DNA of 64,000 bases from Streptomyces fumigatiscleroticus (lineage in GTDB: Bacteria > Actinomycetota > Actinomycetes > Streptomycetales > Streptomycetaceae): NCBI RefSeq assembly GCF_014647975.1, contig NZ_BMQF01000001.1:682001-746000 (forward strand), in the 5' to 3' direction. Position 1 is the first letter of the stretch; each line of letters starts with the position of its first letter. The notes under the pieces were generated by a model. The model saw nothing but the letters and a program-made list of their open reading frames with translations. It did no database searches and was not told the origin of the DNA. A program made the translations under genes and the position numbers. Shown in pieces: positions 8,725 to 16,261 of the stretch.

Positions 8725-9782
8725 CTCCGCCCCTGGGAGACGGTCTGCCCCTCGGGAACGGCCGGCTCCTTGGTGACGGTCCGATTCTCGGAGGCGGTCT
8801 GTACGCCGAGCACGGCGACGGCCTCCTCGAGGCCCATGTGGGCCAGGCGCACCCCGGCCATCTCGTCCGTCCAGCGCACGGCCGTGTCGTAGCGCTCCTC
8901 CGGTGTGGTGTCGAGCAGGCGCCGGCCCGGCCAGATCTCGTAGTCGCCGACCTTTTCGGCGTGTTGCATCATGCCCTTCTGGAAGAGCTCCTCGCGGGCG
9001 ATGACGAACTCCCGGTCCGGCAGTTCGTCCCACAGCTTCCGCCCGGCGCGAAGGATCTCCAGCAGCCGCGGCCGGTACTTCGGGTGCGCGGCGAGGTGGT
9101 CACGCAGCACCGAACTGCCGACGGCCAGGTGGCGGATCTCGTCGATCGCCGCGCCCCGGGACACCTCTCCGGCCGCCGGGTCCAGCGGGGTCCACTTGCG
9201 TTCGCTCAGCTCGGCGGCGGGTGCGAGGACGCCCTCGATGACGATGGTGAGGATGGCCACGCCGCCGGCGAAGTCGGCCCGGTCCCGCACGATGTCCAGG
9301 GTGAACTCCTCCAGCGGGCGAAGGACCCGGGCCCGGTAGTCGGCGGCCCTCTCGCGAATGTCGCTCAGCAGCGTCCGCGCGGGCATACCCAGTTCCACGA
9401 GGTGCTCGCGGAACACCCGGGCATGGCGTGCCTCGTCCAGGAGCTGGGTGGCGTAGAACTCCATCTCCGCCACGCCCGGGGCCTGGGCCACGTAATGGCC
9501 GAGGGCCCGGGTGGCCGTTTCCTCGGCCAGCGACCGGAAGCCCAGTTCGAGGACGAGCGCCTCGCGCAGCGGACCGGGCTGCTTGATGAACTCCGGTGTG
9601 CGGGCCTCCTCGGCGTGCCCGGTGACGGCGCGGCCGTGCAGGGTCCCCTGCGCCACATGGCGGAGCCAGTACGCCAGATCGCACCGCTCGGCGGTGAGGT
9701 CGAGGGTCTTCGCCCCGTCGAGGAGCCCCGGAGCGGTCTCCCAGTCCGCCTCGGGTGACACGGGGTCTACGGTGTCGGTCAT
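8721..9782 (-). CDS. Ferritin-like diiron protein, candidate azoxy-forming oxygenase (VlmB-like)
   Basis: 353 residues from ATG 9782 with GGAGGAG ribosome site. All-helical, with two diiron half-sites: SLAEETATRAL plus LLDEARHARVF (Glu117, His120), then VIEGVLAPAAE plus IDEIRHLAVG. This is the E...DExRH duplication of ferritin-like N-oxygenases and oxidases. Next to VlmJ-, VlmK- and VlmA-type genes and a small membrane protein, it best matches VlmB of valanimycin, which as I recall acts with the membrane protein VlmO to oxidise the hydrazine intermediate to the azoxy group. The fold and metal ligands are seen; the reaction is inferred from context. Other diiron roles, such as AurF-like amine oxygenation, remain possible. 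Confidence 0.72.
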   Translation of the reverse strand: MTDTVDPVSPEADWETAPGLLDGAKTLDLTAERCDLAYWLRHVAQGTLHGRAVTGHAEEARTPEFIKQPGPLREALVLELGFRSLAEETATRALGHYVAQAPGVAEMEFYATQLLDEARHARVFREHLVELGMPARTLLSDIRERAADYRARVLRPLEEFTLDIVRDRADFAGGVAILTIVIEGVLAPAAELSERKWTPLDPAAGEVSRGAAIDEIRHLAVGSSVLRDHLAAHPKYRPRLLEILRAGRKLWDELPDREFVIAREELFQKGMMQHAEKVGDYEIWPGRRLLDTTPEERYDTAVRWTDEMAGVRLAHMGLEEAVAVLGVQTASENRTVTKEPAVPEGQTVSQGRR

Positions 9783-9835
9783 CGCTGGACTCCTCCTGTG
9801 TGGTGGTCGCGGAACACCCTCGGCGGCCGGACGGC

Positions 9836-10363
9836 CTACCCCTTGGGCCCGGAGCCGGCCCGACCGGCCGCGGGCACGGGGGCTGGGGCGGTGACGGGTA
9901 CGGGGACCCTGCGTCCGGCCGCGCGGCCGCGCAGTCCGTCGGCCAGCCGCCGGTAGCCCGGCTCGGCCTCGGGCTCGAAGCGCAGCGCGAACGGCTTCAG
10001 GAAGTTCCCGAACAGCCCCCGGTCGCCGCACAGATGGAGCGGCAGCGCCAGCAGGGCCCATTCGGGGCGCACGAGCCAGCACCACAGTGCGGCCACGGCC
10101 GCCTGCGTGATCAGGCTGTGCATCGTGTTGTAGAGCACGTAGTAGACCCTGGAGATCCTGCCGTCGCCGCTGCGCCGGTAGGCGATGGCCCCGGGGAGGT
10201 AGCCGATGAGGTCGATGTACGCGAACAGGGCGAGCGCCACGGGCCAGCGGATCTCGCCGACGTGGGCGATCATGAGTCCGGCGCAGACCGCGAGGCCGAC
10301 CAGGTACTCGGCTCGGTGCAGGCGGAAGGTGGTGCGGGTCTCGAACGGGTTGGCCTGGTCCAT
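9836..10363 (-). CDS. Small polytopic membrane protein, VlmO-like candidate
   Basis: 175 residues from ATG 10363 with GGGAGGAG ribosome site. About four hydrophobic segments: EYLVGLAVCAGLMIAHVGEI, VALALFAYIDLIGYLPGAI, a His-containing segment around NTMHSLITQAAVAALWCWL and EWALLALPLHLCGDRGLFG. Polar residues in or beside the helices (His, Asp, Arg, Tyr) suggest a catalytic or metal/redox role and not just an anchor. It lies 53 nt ahead of the diiron gene. The pairing of a small membrane protein with a ferritin-like oxygenase matches VlmO/VlmB. Family assignment is by context and length, not alignment. Confidence 0.6.
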   Translation of the reverse strand: MDQANPFETRTTFRLHRAEYLVGLAVCAGLMIAHVGEIRWPVALALFAYIDLIGYLPGAIAYRRSGDGRISRVYYVLYNTMHSLITQAAVAALWCWLVRPEWALLALPLHLCGDRGLFGNFLKPFALRFEPEAEPGYRRLADGLRGRAAGRRVPVPVTAPAPVPAAGRAGSGPKG

Positions 10364-10411
10364 CGGTCGCTCCTCCCGGTGAAGGGCCTGCCCGGCCGCG
10401 TGGGCGGCCTC

Positions 10412-10445
10412 GCAGCGTGAACGGCCCGGCAGCGTGAACGGCCCG
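10412..10445. repeat. 17-bp perfect tandem repeat
   Basis: GCAGCGTGAACGGCCCG occurs twice head to tail (10412-10428, 10429-10445), with a decayed third start (GCATCATGG). It lies between the SRPBCC gene and the small membrane-protein gene, both on the minus strand. Possible processing or regulatory site, or simple slippage product. Confidence 0.8.
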
Positions 10446-10480
10446 GCATCATGGACAGCTCGGCGGAACACCCCAGGGCG

Positions 10481-10966
10481 TCACGGCCGCGCGCGGGGAG
10501 GCGCCGTACCGATCTCCATCTCCTCGCCGAGCGTGGTCCCGGCGAACATGCCGGTGACCGCCCAGGCGACGGTCTCCTTGATGACGCGCTCGGCGATGGG
10601 ATCGAGGATCCCCTCCATGCTGGGGATGCCGAAGTCGAACTCGGCGTCGAAGCGCAGGGCGCAGTCGTCGCCGCTCTGGCGCAGTGTCCAGCAGCCGGCG
10701 AACGCGTCGAAGTCGCCCTCGGTCTGCCGGAAGGCGATGCGCAGGCGCTCGCGGTCGAACTCCTCCGTCTCGGTCCAGCGCAGCAGACCGCTGCGGAAGT
10801 ACAGCTCCCAGCTGGAGCTGCCCCGGGCCGCCGGCGGCCCGGTGTGCACCACGGCGGCGCGTACGTGCGGGGCGAGGCGGGGGTAGCGCTCGAAGCGCGA
10901 GACTCCGTCGAGGACCGTCTCGGCGCGCTCGCCGGGGACGAGCGCTTCCAGGACGACGTGTCGCAT
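10481..10966 (-). CDS. SRPBCC / polyketide cyclase-like protein
   Basis: 161 residues from ATG 10966 (GGAGG just upstream, two bases after the aminotransferase stop). It has the START/COQ10-type pattern: FERYPRLAPHVRAAVV, WELYFRSGLLRWTETEEF, LRIAFRQTEGDFDAFAGCW, then a C-terminal long helix (ILDPIAERVIKETVAWAVTG). Such proteins bind hydrophobic ligands in a helix-grip cavity and act as aromatases/cyclases or other ligand-shaping enzymes. In this cluster it could bind an acyl-amine or acyl-hydroxylamine intermediate, perhaps helping the unassigned N-N bond-forming rearrangement. That role is speculation from operon position. Confidence 0.8.
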   Translation of the reverse strand: MRHVVLEALVPGERAETVLDGVSRFERYPRLAPHVRAAVVHTGPPAARGSSSWELYFRSGLLRWTETEEFDRERLRIAFRQTEGDFDAFAGCWTLRQSGDDCALRFDAEFDFGIPSMEGILDPIAERVIKETVAWAVTGMFAGTTLGEEMEIGTAPPRARP

Positions 10967-10968
10967 GG

Positions 10969-12261
10969 TCACCTCCGGCCTTCCGGGGTCCGCGTGGCGT
11001 TCTCGACCAGGGCGCGGGTGGCCCCGTCGAAGGCGTGCAGGAAGAAGTCGACGTCCGCGTCGGTGAGGACGGCGGGCGGGGTGAACCGCACCACGGTGCT
11101 GCCGTTCATCGAGTGGTTGGCCACCAGGCGGTGGTTGAACAGCTCGATCAGCAGCTCCCCGGCGAGCCCGGCCTCGGTCAGCTCCACGCCGATGAGCAGG
11201 CCCCGGCCGCGCACCCCGGCGAGCAGCTCGGGGATGTTGCCGCGGGCGATCTCCGCGATGCGCGGCAGCAGCCGGGCGCCGAGATCCGCCGCCCGGGTGG
11301 TGAGGTCCTCCTCGCGTACCGCGCGGACGGCGCCCCGGACGGCGGCCATGAGGAGCGGGGCTCCGGAGAACGTCCCGGTGTGGAGAAACGGATCCTTGTC
11401 GAACGGCCGGAACGCCTCGCGCGTGGCGATCGCGGCGGAGACCGGGACCACTCCCCCGCCCAGCGCCTTGCCCGCGAGTAGCACGTCCGGGACCACGCCC
11501 TCGGCGTCGGCTCCCCACCAGGTGCCCAGACGTCCCATGCCGGTCTGCACCTCGTCGAGGACGAAGAACGCGCCGTGGGCGCGGCACAGTTCGCCGACCC
11601 GCCGCAGATAGCCGTCCGGCGGGATGACCACGCCGCCCTCGCCCTGGACCGGTTCGACGATCACGCAGACCTCGCCGGGCTGTTCGGCGAGCTCCTTCTC
11701 CAGCGCCCCGGCGTCCCCGTACGGGAGGTGCGTGACATCGGGCAACAGGGGGCTGAACGGCCGCCGGAACACGTCCTTGCCGGTGGCCGACAGGGCGCCG
11801 AGCGTCTTGCCGTGGTAGCCCATGTGCATGGCGACCACCTTCCGCCGGCCCTGGGCACGGGCCAGCTTGAGCGCTGTCTCGACCGCCTCGGCGCCGGAGA
11901 GCGAGAAGTGCACGCGGTCCAGCCCCGGCGGGGTCACCGAAACCAGTGTCTCGGCGGCGCGGGCGACGGCCGGTTCGAGCAGGAGGCGGGTGGCGACGGG
12001 GTGGGTGCCGAGCTGGCGGCGGACCTCCTCCATGACGAGCGGGTGCCGCGCCCCCATGAGAAACACGCCGTAACCGCCGCAGTTGAGGTACCGCTCGCCG
12101 TCGCTCGTGGTCAGCCAGGCACCCGAGGAGGCGACCTCCATGCGGCCGCCGAACAGCTCGGCCACGGTCGCCCGGCCCTTGCTGAGGTGAGCCCGGTACA
12201 GGCGGAGAGTCCGGAGTGTTTCCTGTTCCGTGTCCGGTCCGGTGTCCGTCGGAGCGCTCAC
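10969..12261 (-). CDS. Class III (PLP) aminotransferase
   Basis: 430 residues from GTG 12261, which overlaps the TGA of the MmgE/PrpD gene (GTGA) behind a GAGGAG ribosome site. Class III signatures in order: LNCGGYGVFLMGARHP, HFSLSGAEAVETALKLAR, MHMGYHGKTLGALSATG, FVLDEVQTGMGRLG and the PLP-lysine motif LLAGKALGGGVVPVSA, then HTGTFSGAPLL. Class III enzymes commonly act on omega-amines and aldehydes. The likely job is to convert an acyl-derived aldehyde, supplied by the aldehyde-dehydrogenase-fold protein at 19974-21692, into the primary alkylamine that enters azoxy assembly. Valanimycin gets its amine by valine decarboxylation instead, so this is a real pathway difference. Confidence 0.9.
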   Translation of the reverse strand: MSAPTDTGPDTEQETLRTLRLYRAHLSKGRATVAELFGGRMEVASSGAWLTTSDGERYLNCGGYGVFLMGARHPLVMEEVRRQLGTHPVATRLLLEPAVARAAETLVSVTPPGLDRVHFSLSGAEAVETALKLARAQGRRKVVAMHMGYHGKTLGALSATGKDVFRRPFSPLLPDVTHLPYGDAGALEKELAEQPGEVCVIVEPVQGEGGVVIPPDGYLRRVGELCRAHGAFFVLDEVQTGMGRLGTWWGADAEGVVPDVLLAGKALGGGVVPVSAAIATREAFRPFDKDPFLHTGTFSGAPLLMAAVRGAVRAVREEDLTTRAADLGARLLPRIAEIARGNIPELLAGVRGRGLLIGVELTEAGLAGELLIELFNHRLVANHSMNGSTVVRFTPPAVLTDADVDFFLHAFDGATRALVENATRTPEGRR

Positions 12262-13853
12262 AGGCGTTGCTCCTCGCTGTCGGCGGCGCGCGGTGGGAAA
12301 GGGGCGGGCGCCCCCACGCTGCCACAGGCCCCTGACGGATCGCTGACGGCTGCCTGATCGGTGCGCGGCGGGCCGGGCCGCAGCGCCGTCTCGATCCACG
12401 CGCGGAGCTCGGCGCCGTCCATCCGGGGCACCCGCACCAGCGCGTCGGCGACGTCGGCAGGGCCGCCGAGCGCACGGAACTTCGCGCCGACGAGGGCGGC
12501 GTGCTGGGCCCGGGTGTGCGGGCCCGCGGCGCCGTGCGGGATCATCAGCTCCCGCACCGCGCGGCGGCCGCCGGTGAGACGGACCGTCACCCGGGCGCCG
12601 GTGGCCTTGACGGCGTCGGTGAAGTCCGCGGCGGGGGGCACCGGTTCGCCCGCCAGCCCGGCGAGCGCGTCACCGCCGAACTCCCGCAGCCACGCGGCAC
12701 CGGCGGGGCCCGCCTGGCGCAGCGCCTCGCCGAACGGTGCGCAGGAGGCCAGGAGCGCGTGGGTCATGCCGGTGTCGTGCACCAGCCGGACCCGGGCGGC
12801 CACGGCCCGGCGCACCGGGTCGTCCGAGGCCGGAGGGTCCAGGTCTGCCACCGTCAGCCGCCCGGTCAGCAGCGCGGTGGCCACGGGGTAGCCGACGTCC
12901 AGCACCAGGGCGCCCAGGGGCCGTGCGGTCCCGCCGAGATAGCGGCGCGCGCGCCGGGCCGCGAGGACGGTGTACAGCGACGCCTCCACGAGCACCTCGG
13001 CGATGTCGTCGGCGAGCTCGGCCGCGTCCGGGGCGCCCAGATCGTCGTGGAGGGCCATGGCGCAGTCGACGGCGGCGTCGATCCCGGGCCCGCCCGGGTG
13101 CAGTTTGTACGAGAAGGTCTCGGTGTGCCAGCGCGTTCCCAGCCCCGCGGTGACCGCCTCGGGCAGCGGGACGGTCGCGAAGCGGCGCAGGAAGCCGTCC
13201 GGGTGCTCCAGCAGATCGTGCGGGCCGGTGAGCCCGGCGGCGGCCGCGTCGCACGCGTCCATGGCCGTACGCACCGGCCCCAGGGCGTTCAGCAGCCGGG
13301 CGTCGCCGGCCAGGAAGGCCCGCATCAGCGGCCACGGCGGCTGCGCGTACGCCAGACCGAGCGCGTCCGGCCAGCGGGCGGGCGGAGCTCCCTCGCAGCT
13401 GAGCCGCCCGGCGACGGCGCCCGCGAGGTGCGCGTGCAGCGCTGTCTGGCCGCGCAGCGTGCCCAGCGTCGCCGCGGCGGTGACGCGGGCGGCGCACTCG
13501 TTGGCCGCCACCACCGCGGTGAGCAGTGCCGGACCGTCCAGCCGCCGGGCGTGCGCGAAGGCGAGGGGCACCGCGACGGTGGAGTTGGACAGGTGGCCTG
13601 CGTACGCGGTGTCGTCGAGGTTGAGCCAGGAGCCGAGCCCGGCCAGCACGCAGGCCGACCGGCGCGGATCGGGCTGGAGCGGCGGCCCGAAGGCGGCGGT
13701 CAGCCGGCGGCCGAGGCGATGTCCGGCCCCGGCGCGGATCGCCCCGAGCTGGGACAGCACCTGACTGGCGGCCCGGCGGAGCACCCGTTCGGGAATCGCT
13801 TCGGGTGTGAGCCGCGCGGCCCACGCGCCGAGTTCTTCCAGCAGGGCAGCCAC
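12258..13853 (-). CDS. MmgE/PrpD-family protein, VlmK-like lyase candidate
   Basis: 531 residues, GTG start at 13853. It has the mostly helical MmgE/PrpD N-domain pattern (VLRRAASQVLSQLGAIRAGA, LGSWLNLDDTAYAGHLSNST, ANECAARVTAAATLGTLRGQ) followed by the alpha/beta C-domain (WHTETFSYKLHPGGPGIDAA). MmgE/PrpD enzymes are dehydratases or lyases. In valanimycin biosynthesis VlmK of this family eliminates phosphate from the product phosphorylated by the kinase-like VlmJ. Here the gene sits directly downstream of a VlmJ-type gene, so the same pair-wise dehydration is likely. The C-terminal 40 residues are low complexity and overlap a candidate SARP site (12332-12358). Confidence 0.82.
   Translation of the reverse strand: MAALLEELGAWAARLTPEAIPERVLRRAASQVLSQLGAIRAGAGHRLGRRLTAAFGPPLQPDPRRSACVLAGLGSWLNLDDTAYAGHLSNSTVAVPLAFAHARRLDGPALLTAVVAANECAARVTAAATLGTLRGQTALHAHLAGAVAGRLSCEGAPPARWPDALGLAYAQPPWPLMRAFLAGDARLLNALGPVRTAMDACDAAAAGLTGPHDLLEHPDGFLRRFATVPLPEAVTAGLGTRWHTETFSYKLHPGGPGIDAAVDCAMALHDDLGAPDAAELADDIAEVLVEASLYTVLAARRARRYLGGTARPLGALVLDVGYPVATALLTGRLTVADLDPPASDDPVRRAVAARVRLVHDTGMTHALLASCAPFGEALRQAGPAGAAWLREFGGDALAGLAGEPVPPAADFTDAVKATGARVTVRLTGGRRAVRELMIPHGAAGPHTRAQHAALVGAKFRALGGPADVADALVRVPRMDGAELRAWIETALRPGPPRTDQAAVSDPSGACGSVGAPAPFPPRAADSEEQRL
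12332..12358. promoter_or_regulatory. Candidate SARP operator 3 (triple 11-bp repeat)
   Basis: CTGAC at 12332 and 12343 and CTGAT at 12354: exact 11-bp period, one helical turn, as in SARP sites. It lies inside the 3' end of the MmgE/PrpD gene, about 70 bp upstream of the aminotransferase start, so it could drive an internal promoter. Read on the minus strand the unit is GTCAG, pointing at the aminotransferase operon. Confidence 0.55.
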
Positions 13854-13912
13854 GAGGGTCCTTTCTTCCTCCGTCCGGTCCTGTCACGTCCCGGTCTTCT
13901 TACGTCCGGGCG

Positions 13913-14887
13913 TCAGCGCGCCACCCGGGCCGTCCAGACCGGCAGAGCGCCCGGCACCACCTCGAAGGTGGCCGTGCTTCCGATGCCGTCCCGCAGCTCG
14001 CCGTCGTGTTCCAGGACCAGGCCCTCGCCGTCGAGCCGCTCGACGACGATGCGGCGTCCGCGGCCGTACGCCGTTCCGGGCTCGCCGAGGTGGCCGGCGT
14101 GACGGGTCAGCTCCGGCACCCGTGCCGGGTCGGTCCGGCCGCCGATGACGCAGACGTCCAGCAGCCCGTCGTCCGGCCGGGAGTGCGGCAGCAGCAGATA
14201 CTGCCCGGCGCGGTAGCGCCCGCCGCCGACGTTGGCCAGAACGGTGGGGCCCTCGGCCAGGACGGCACCGTCGACGGTGACCCGGCCCGGGTAGGGACGG
14301 AAGTCCGCCGCCGCGGCGGCCAGGGCCCGCGCATAGCGTTCGCGTCCCCCGGCGCCCACGGGCACCGACGCGAGGACCGAGAGGATCTGCGCGCCCAGGC
14401 CGGTGCAGGAGCCCAGCAGCACATGGCCGCCGGTCTCCGCGAGCCGTGCGAGGTCCATATGCCGGACCTCGGCCAGCCCGGAGCCGAGCACCATGGACAC
14501 CGGGTCCTGCCACGGCCGGTCGTCCCAGAACATGCGGTAGCCGGAGTTGGCGCTGCCCCAGGGGACGATGAGTATGGCGGCTACCCGGCCGCCCGCGCCG
14601 TCCTGCCGGACCAGCCCCTCGGCGGCCTCACGGACGGTGCCGTCGCCGCCGGCCGCGACGACGAGGTCGGGGCGGTGCTCCACAGGCTCCTTGGCCAGCG
14701 CGCGGTGGACCGCGTCGACGGCGTCCCCGGGGCCGGTCGTACGGTGCACGGCCACCGACGCGAGACGCTCGCGGCACAGGGAGGCCAGGCGCTCGACCAG
14801 ATCGGCGCGGTAGCCGCCGGCCGCCGGGTTGACCACGATCAGGGCGCGGGCCGGCGCGGGGCGGGCCGGTACGGCCGGGTACGGCAT
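13913..14887 (-). CDS. Diacylglycerol-kinase-like enzyme, VlmJ-type
   Basis: 324 residues from ATG 14887 with GGAG eight bases upstream. N-terminal DAGK/YegS catalytic domain: ALIVVNPAAGGYRADLVERL (nucleotide-binding loop), PDLVVAAGGDGTVREAAEGL (GGDGT motif) and LIVPWGSANSGYRMFW (replacing the usual GTxNDxAR). The C-domain has TVLANVGGGRYRAGQYLLLP and PDDGLLDVCVIGG. Family members phosphorylate lipid hydroxyls. In the valanimycin cluster VlmJ of this family phosphorylates the serine-derived hydroxyl of valanimycin hydrate. The adjoining MmgE/PrpD gene supports the same role. It is first in the nine-gene minus operon, and the tRNA-like gene ends 44 nt before its ATG. Confidence 0.85.
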   Translation of the reverse strand: MPYPAVPARPAPARALIVVNPAAGGYRADLVERLASLCRERLASVAVHRTTGPGDAVDAVHRALAKEPVEHRPDLVVAAGGDGTVREAAEGLVRQDGAGGRVAAILIVPWGSANSGYRMFWDDRPWQDPVSMVLGSGLAEVRHMDLARLAETGGHVLLGSCTGLGAQILSVLASVPVGAGGRERYARALAAAAADFRPYPGRVTVDGAVLAEGPTVLANVGGGRYRAGQYLLLPHSRPDDGLLDVCVIGGRTDPARVPELTRHAGHLGEPGTAYGRGRRIVVERLDGEGLVLEHDGELRDGIGSTATFEVVPGALPVWTARVAR

Positions 14888-14931
14888 CGTCACTCCTGGC
14901 GTCGTCCGCCGCACGCGTCGATGGCGGCGGG

Positions 14932-15023
14932 TGGCGGAGAGGGCAGGATTCGAACCTGCGCGGGCCGTGAAGACCCGACCGGGACGCGCCCGGACCCCGT
15001 TGGGCCGCTGCGGGTACCTCTCC
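14932..15023 (-). tRNA. tRNA-Ser-like gene with non-canonical anticodon loop
   Basis: Minus-strand cloverleaf of 92 nt, CCA encoded. Acceptor stem GGAGAGG/CCTCTCC (15023-15017 with 14942-14936) is a perfect 7 bp; discriminator G; T-arm GCAGG-TTCGAAT-CCTGC is perfect; D-arm CCCG/CGGG with Ser-like loop CAGCGGCCCAA; long variable arm CGGGTC-TTCAC-GGCCCG. Long variable arm plus G73 means serine identity (Leu and Tyr have A73). The acceptor stem and D-loop resemble real Streptomyces tRNA-Ser. The anticodon arm is abnormal: CCGGG/CCCGG closes a 5-nt loop CGCGT, or as a 7-nt loop GCGCGTC it has no U33 and would read GCG. It should not decode normally. SerRS does not need the anticodon, so charging with Ser is plausible. 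Confidence 0.75.
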
Positions 15024-15104
15024 CTGGACCGTGTTCCTGTTCCCGACGTTCCCGTTCTCGACGGAAACGGCGAGCGGATGCCCCGATGAGAATGCACCCT
15101 TCCC

Positions 15105-15132
15105 CTGACAATTTCCTGACAGTGCACTGACG
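15105..15132. promoter_or_regulatory. Candidate SARP operator 1 (triple 11-bp repeat)
   Basis: CTGACA at 15105, CTGACA at 15116 and CTGACG at 15127, exactly 11 bp apart. This is the helical-turn direct repeat typical of SARP targets. It sits in the divergent region between the tRNA-like/kinase operon (minus) and the DUF2156 transferase (plus, start 15257), about 80 bp upstream of the tRNA-like 5' end and 125 bp upstream of the transferase. Confidence 0.65.
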
Positions 15133-15256
15133 GCGGCTCATTCCATGCACACACATCGCACGCACATCACGGAATTCTTGCCGGGCCTCCTCCCCGGTGT
15201 TCTACTCGTCAGCCTGCCCATCCACTCCGTCCGCCCCGCCCCGGAGGTGAGGAGAG

Positions 15257-16255
15257 ATGACCGCCGGTCCGACATCGGAAATATCCGCTTTCGAGGCCAT
15301 CAGCACGTACACTCTGTCCGGCAACCCGAGCGCCTTCCTGGCGCTCAACGAGGGAAACAGCTATTTCACGTCCCCGACGGCGAAGGGGCTGATCGTCCAC
15401 CGGCGTTCGGGGCGCTGCCTGGTGCAGTTCGGCGGTCCCTTCGCGCCCGAGGAGGACTGTCCGCGCCTGCTGGAGCAGTTCGTCGCCCACACGCGGTCCC
15501 GGCGGCTGCGCCTGGTCGCCGTCCAGCTCCAGCGCGCCGACGCCGAGCGGTACGCGGTCCACGGCTTCACCGTCAACCAGATCGGCGCCTCCTATGCGTT
15601 GGATCTGGCCGGATTCTCGCTGCGCGGCACCCGTTTCATGCGGCTGCGCAACAAGATCTCGCGGGCGCTGCGCAGCGGGCTCACCGTGCGGGAGGCCGGT
15701 GCGGACGAGTGGAGCGGGGCGATGCGGGAGCTGGACGCCGCCTGGCTGGCGGGCAAGGGAAAACACGCCAAGCCCCTGGAGTTCCTGGTGGGGCAGCGCG
15801 GCGGCGCCGCACAACGGCACCGCCGGCTGTTCGTCGGCCTGATCGGCGACCGGCCGGCCGGATACATCTCGTACTCACCGGTGTTCGGGGAACGGGCCGG
15901 GTGGCTGCACGACCTCAGCCGCCGCCGGCCGGACGGGCCACCGGGGGTGGCGGAAGCGATCAACAGCCACGCGATCGAGATCTTCCGCGAGGAGGGCGTC
16001 CGCTGGCTGCACTTCGGCTTCACGCCCTTCACCGGCCTGGATCCACGGCACGAGGTTCCCGGACACAGCACCGCGTTCCGGTGGCTGACGCACGCGCTGT
16101 GGGAGCACGGCGCATCCGTCTACCCCGCACGCAGCCAGCTCGCCTACAAGGAGAAGTGGGGGCCGGACGTGGTGACCCCGGAGTACATCGCCTTCCGCGG
16201 ACACGCTTCCCTGCGGTCCTTCCTGCACGTCCTCCGGGCTTCCAACGCGCTGTGA
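15257..16255 (+). CDS. DUF2156/GNAT-fold aminoacyl-tRNA-dependent transferase, VlmA-type
   Basis: 332 residues from ATG 15257 with GGAGGTGAGGAGAG upstream. It resembles the C-terminal tandem-GNAT domain of lysyl-phosphatidylglycerol synthases (DUF2156): GRCLVQFGGPFAPEEDCPRL, QIGASYALDLAGFSLRGTRF, MRLRNKISRALRSGLTV, RLFVGLIGDRPAGYISYSPV, then EIFREEGVRWLHFGFTPFTG and LAYKEKWGPD near the C-terminus. No membrane domain is attached. VlmA of valanimycin transfers serine from Ser-tRNA to isobutylhydroxylamine; this protein fits that role with a longer alkylhydroxylamine. The divergent tRNA-Ser-like gene strengthens the link. A perfect stem-loop terminator follows. Confidence 0.8.
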   Translation: MTAGPTSEISAFEAISTYTLSGNPSAFLALNEGNSYFTSPTAKGLIVHRRSGRCLVQFGGPFAPEEDCPRLLEQFVAHTRSRRLRLVAVQLQRADAERYAVHGFTVNQIGASYALDLAGFSLRGTRFMRLRNKISRALRSGLTVREAGADEWSGAMRELDAAWLAGKGKHAKPLEFLVGQRGGAAQRHRRLFVGLIGDRPAGYISYSPVFGERAGWLHDLSRRRPDGPPGVAEAINSHAIEIFREEGVRWLHFGFTPFTGLDPRHEVPGHSTAFRWLTHALWEHGASVYPARSQLAYKEKWGPDVVTPEYIAFRGHASLRSFLHVLRASNAL

Positions 16256-16261
16256 CGGCGG

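Noticed and set aside
7669..9033. 454-residue version of FabH
   Set aside because: The upstream 100 residues are an out-of-frame read of the diiron gene. GTG 8724 coupled to that gene's stop fits FabH length.
10481..10966. Aromatic polyketide cyclase
   Set aside because: The fold fits SRPBCC, but there is no aromatic polyketide machinery; kept as SRPBCC protein of unknown role.
14932..15023. Simple att-site tRNA fragment from island integration
   Set aside because: Integration usually leaves only a 3' tRNA piece. Here the 5' acceptor strand, D-arm, variable arm and 3' end are all present and paired, and it does not coincide with the recombinase repeats.
14932..15023. Functional Arg tRNA with anticodon GCG
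   Set aside because: No U33, a long variable arm and discriminator G; Arg tRNAs have short variable loops and bacteria decode CGN with ICG.
13883..15154. Long frame giving a 413-residue version of the kinase-like protein
   Set aside because: The added N-terminus runs through the tRNA-like gene and has no family similarity; ATG 14887 has a proper ribosome site.
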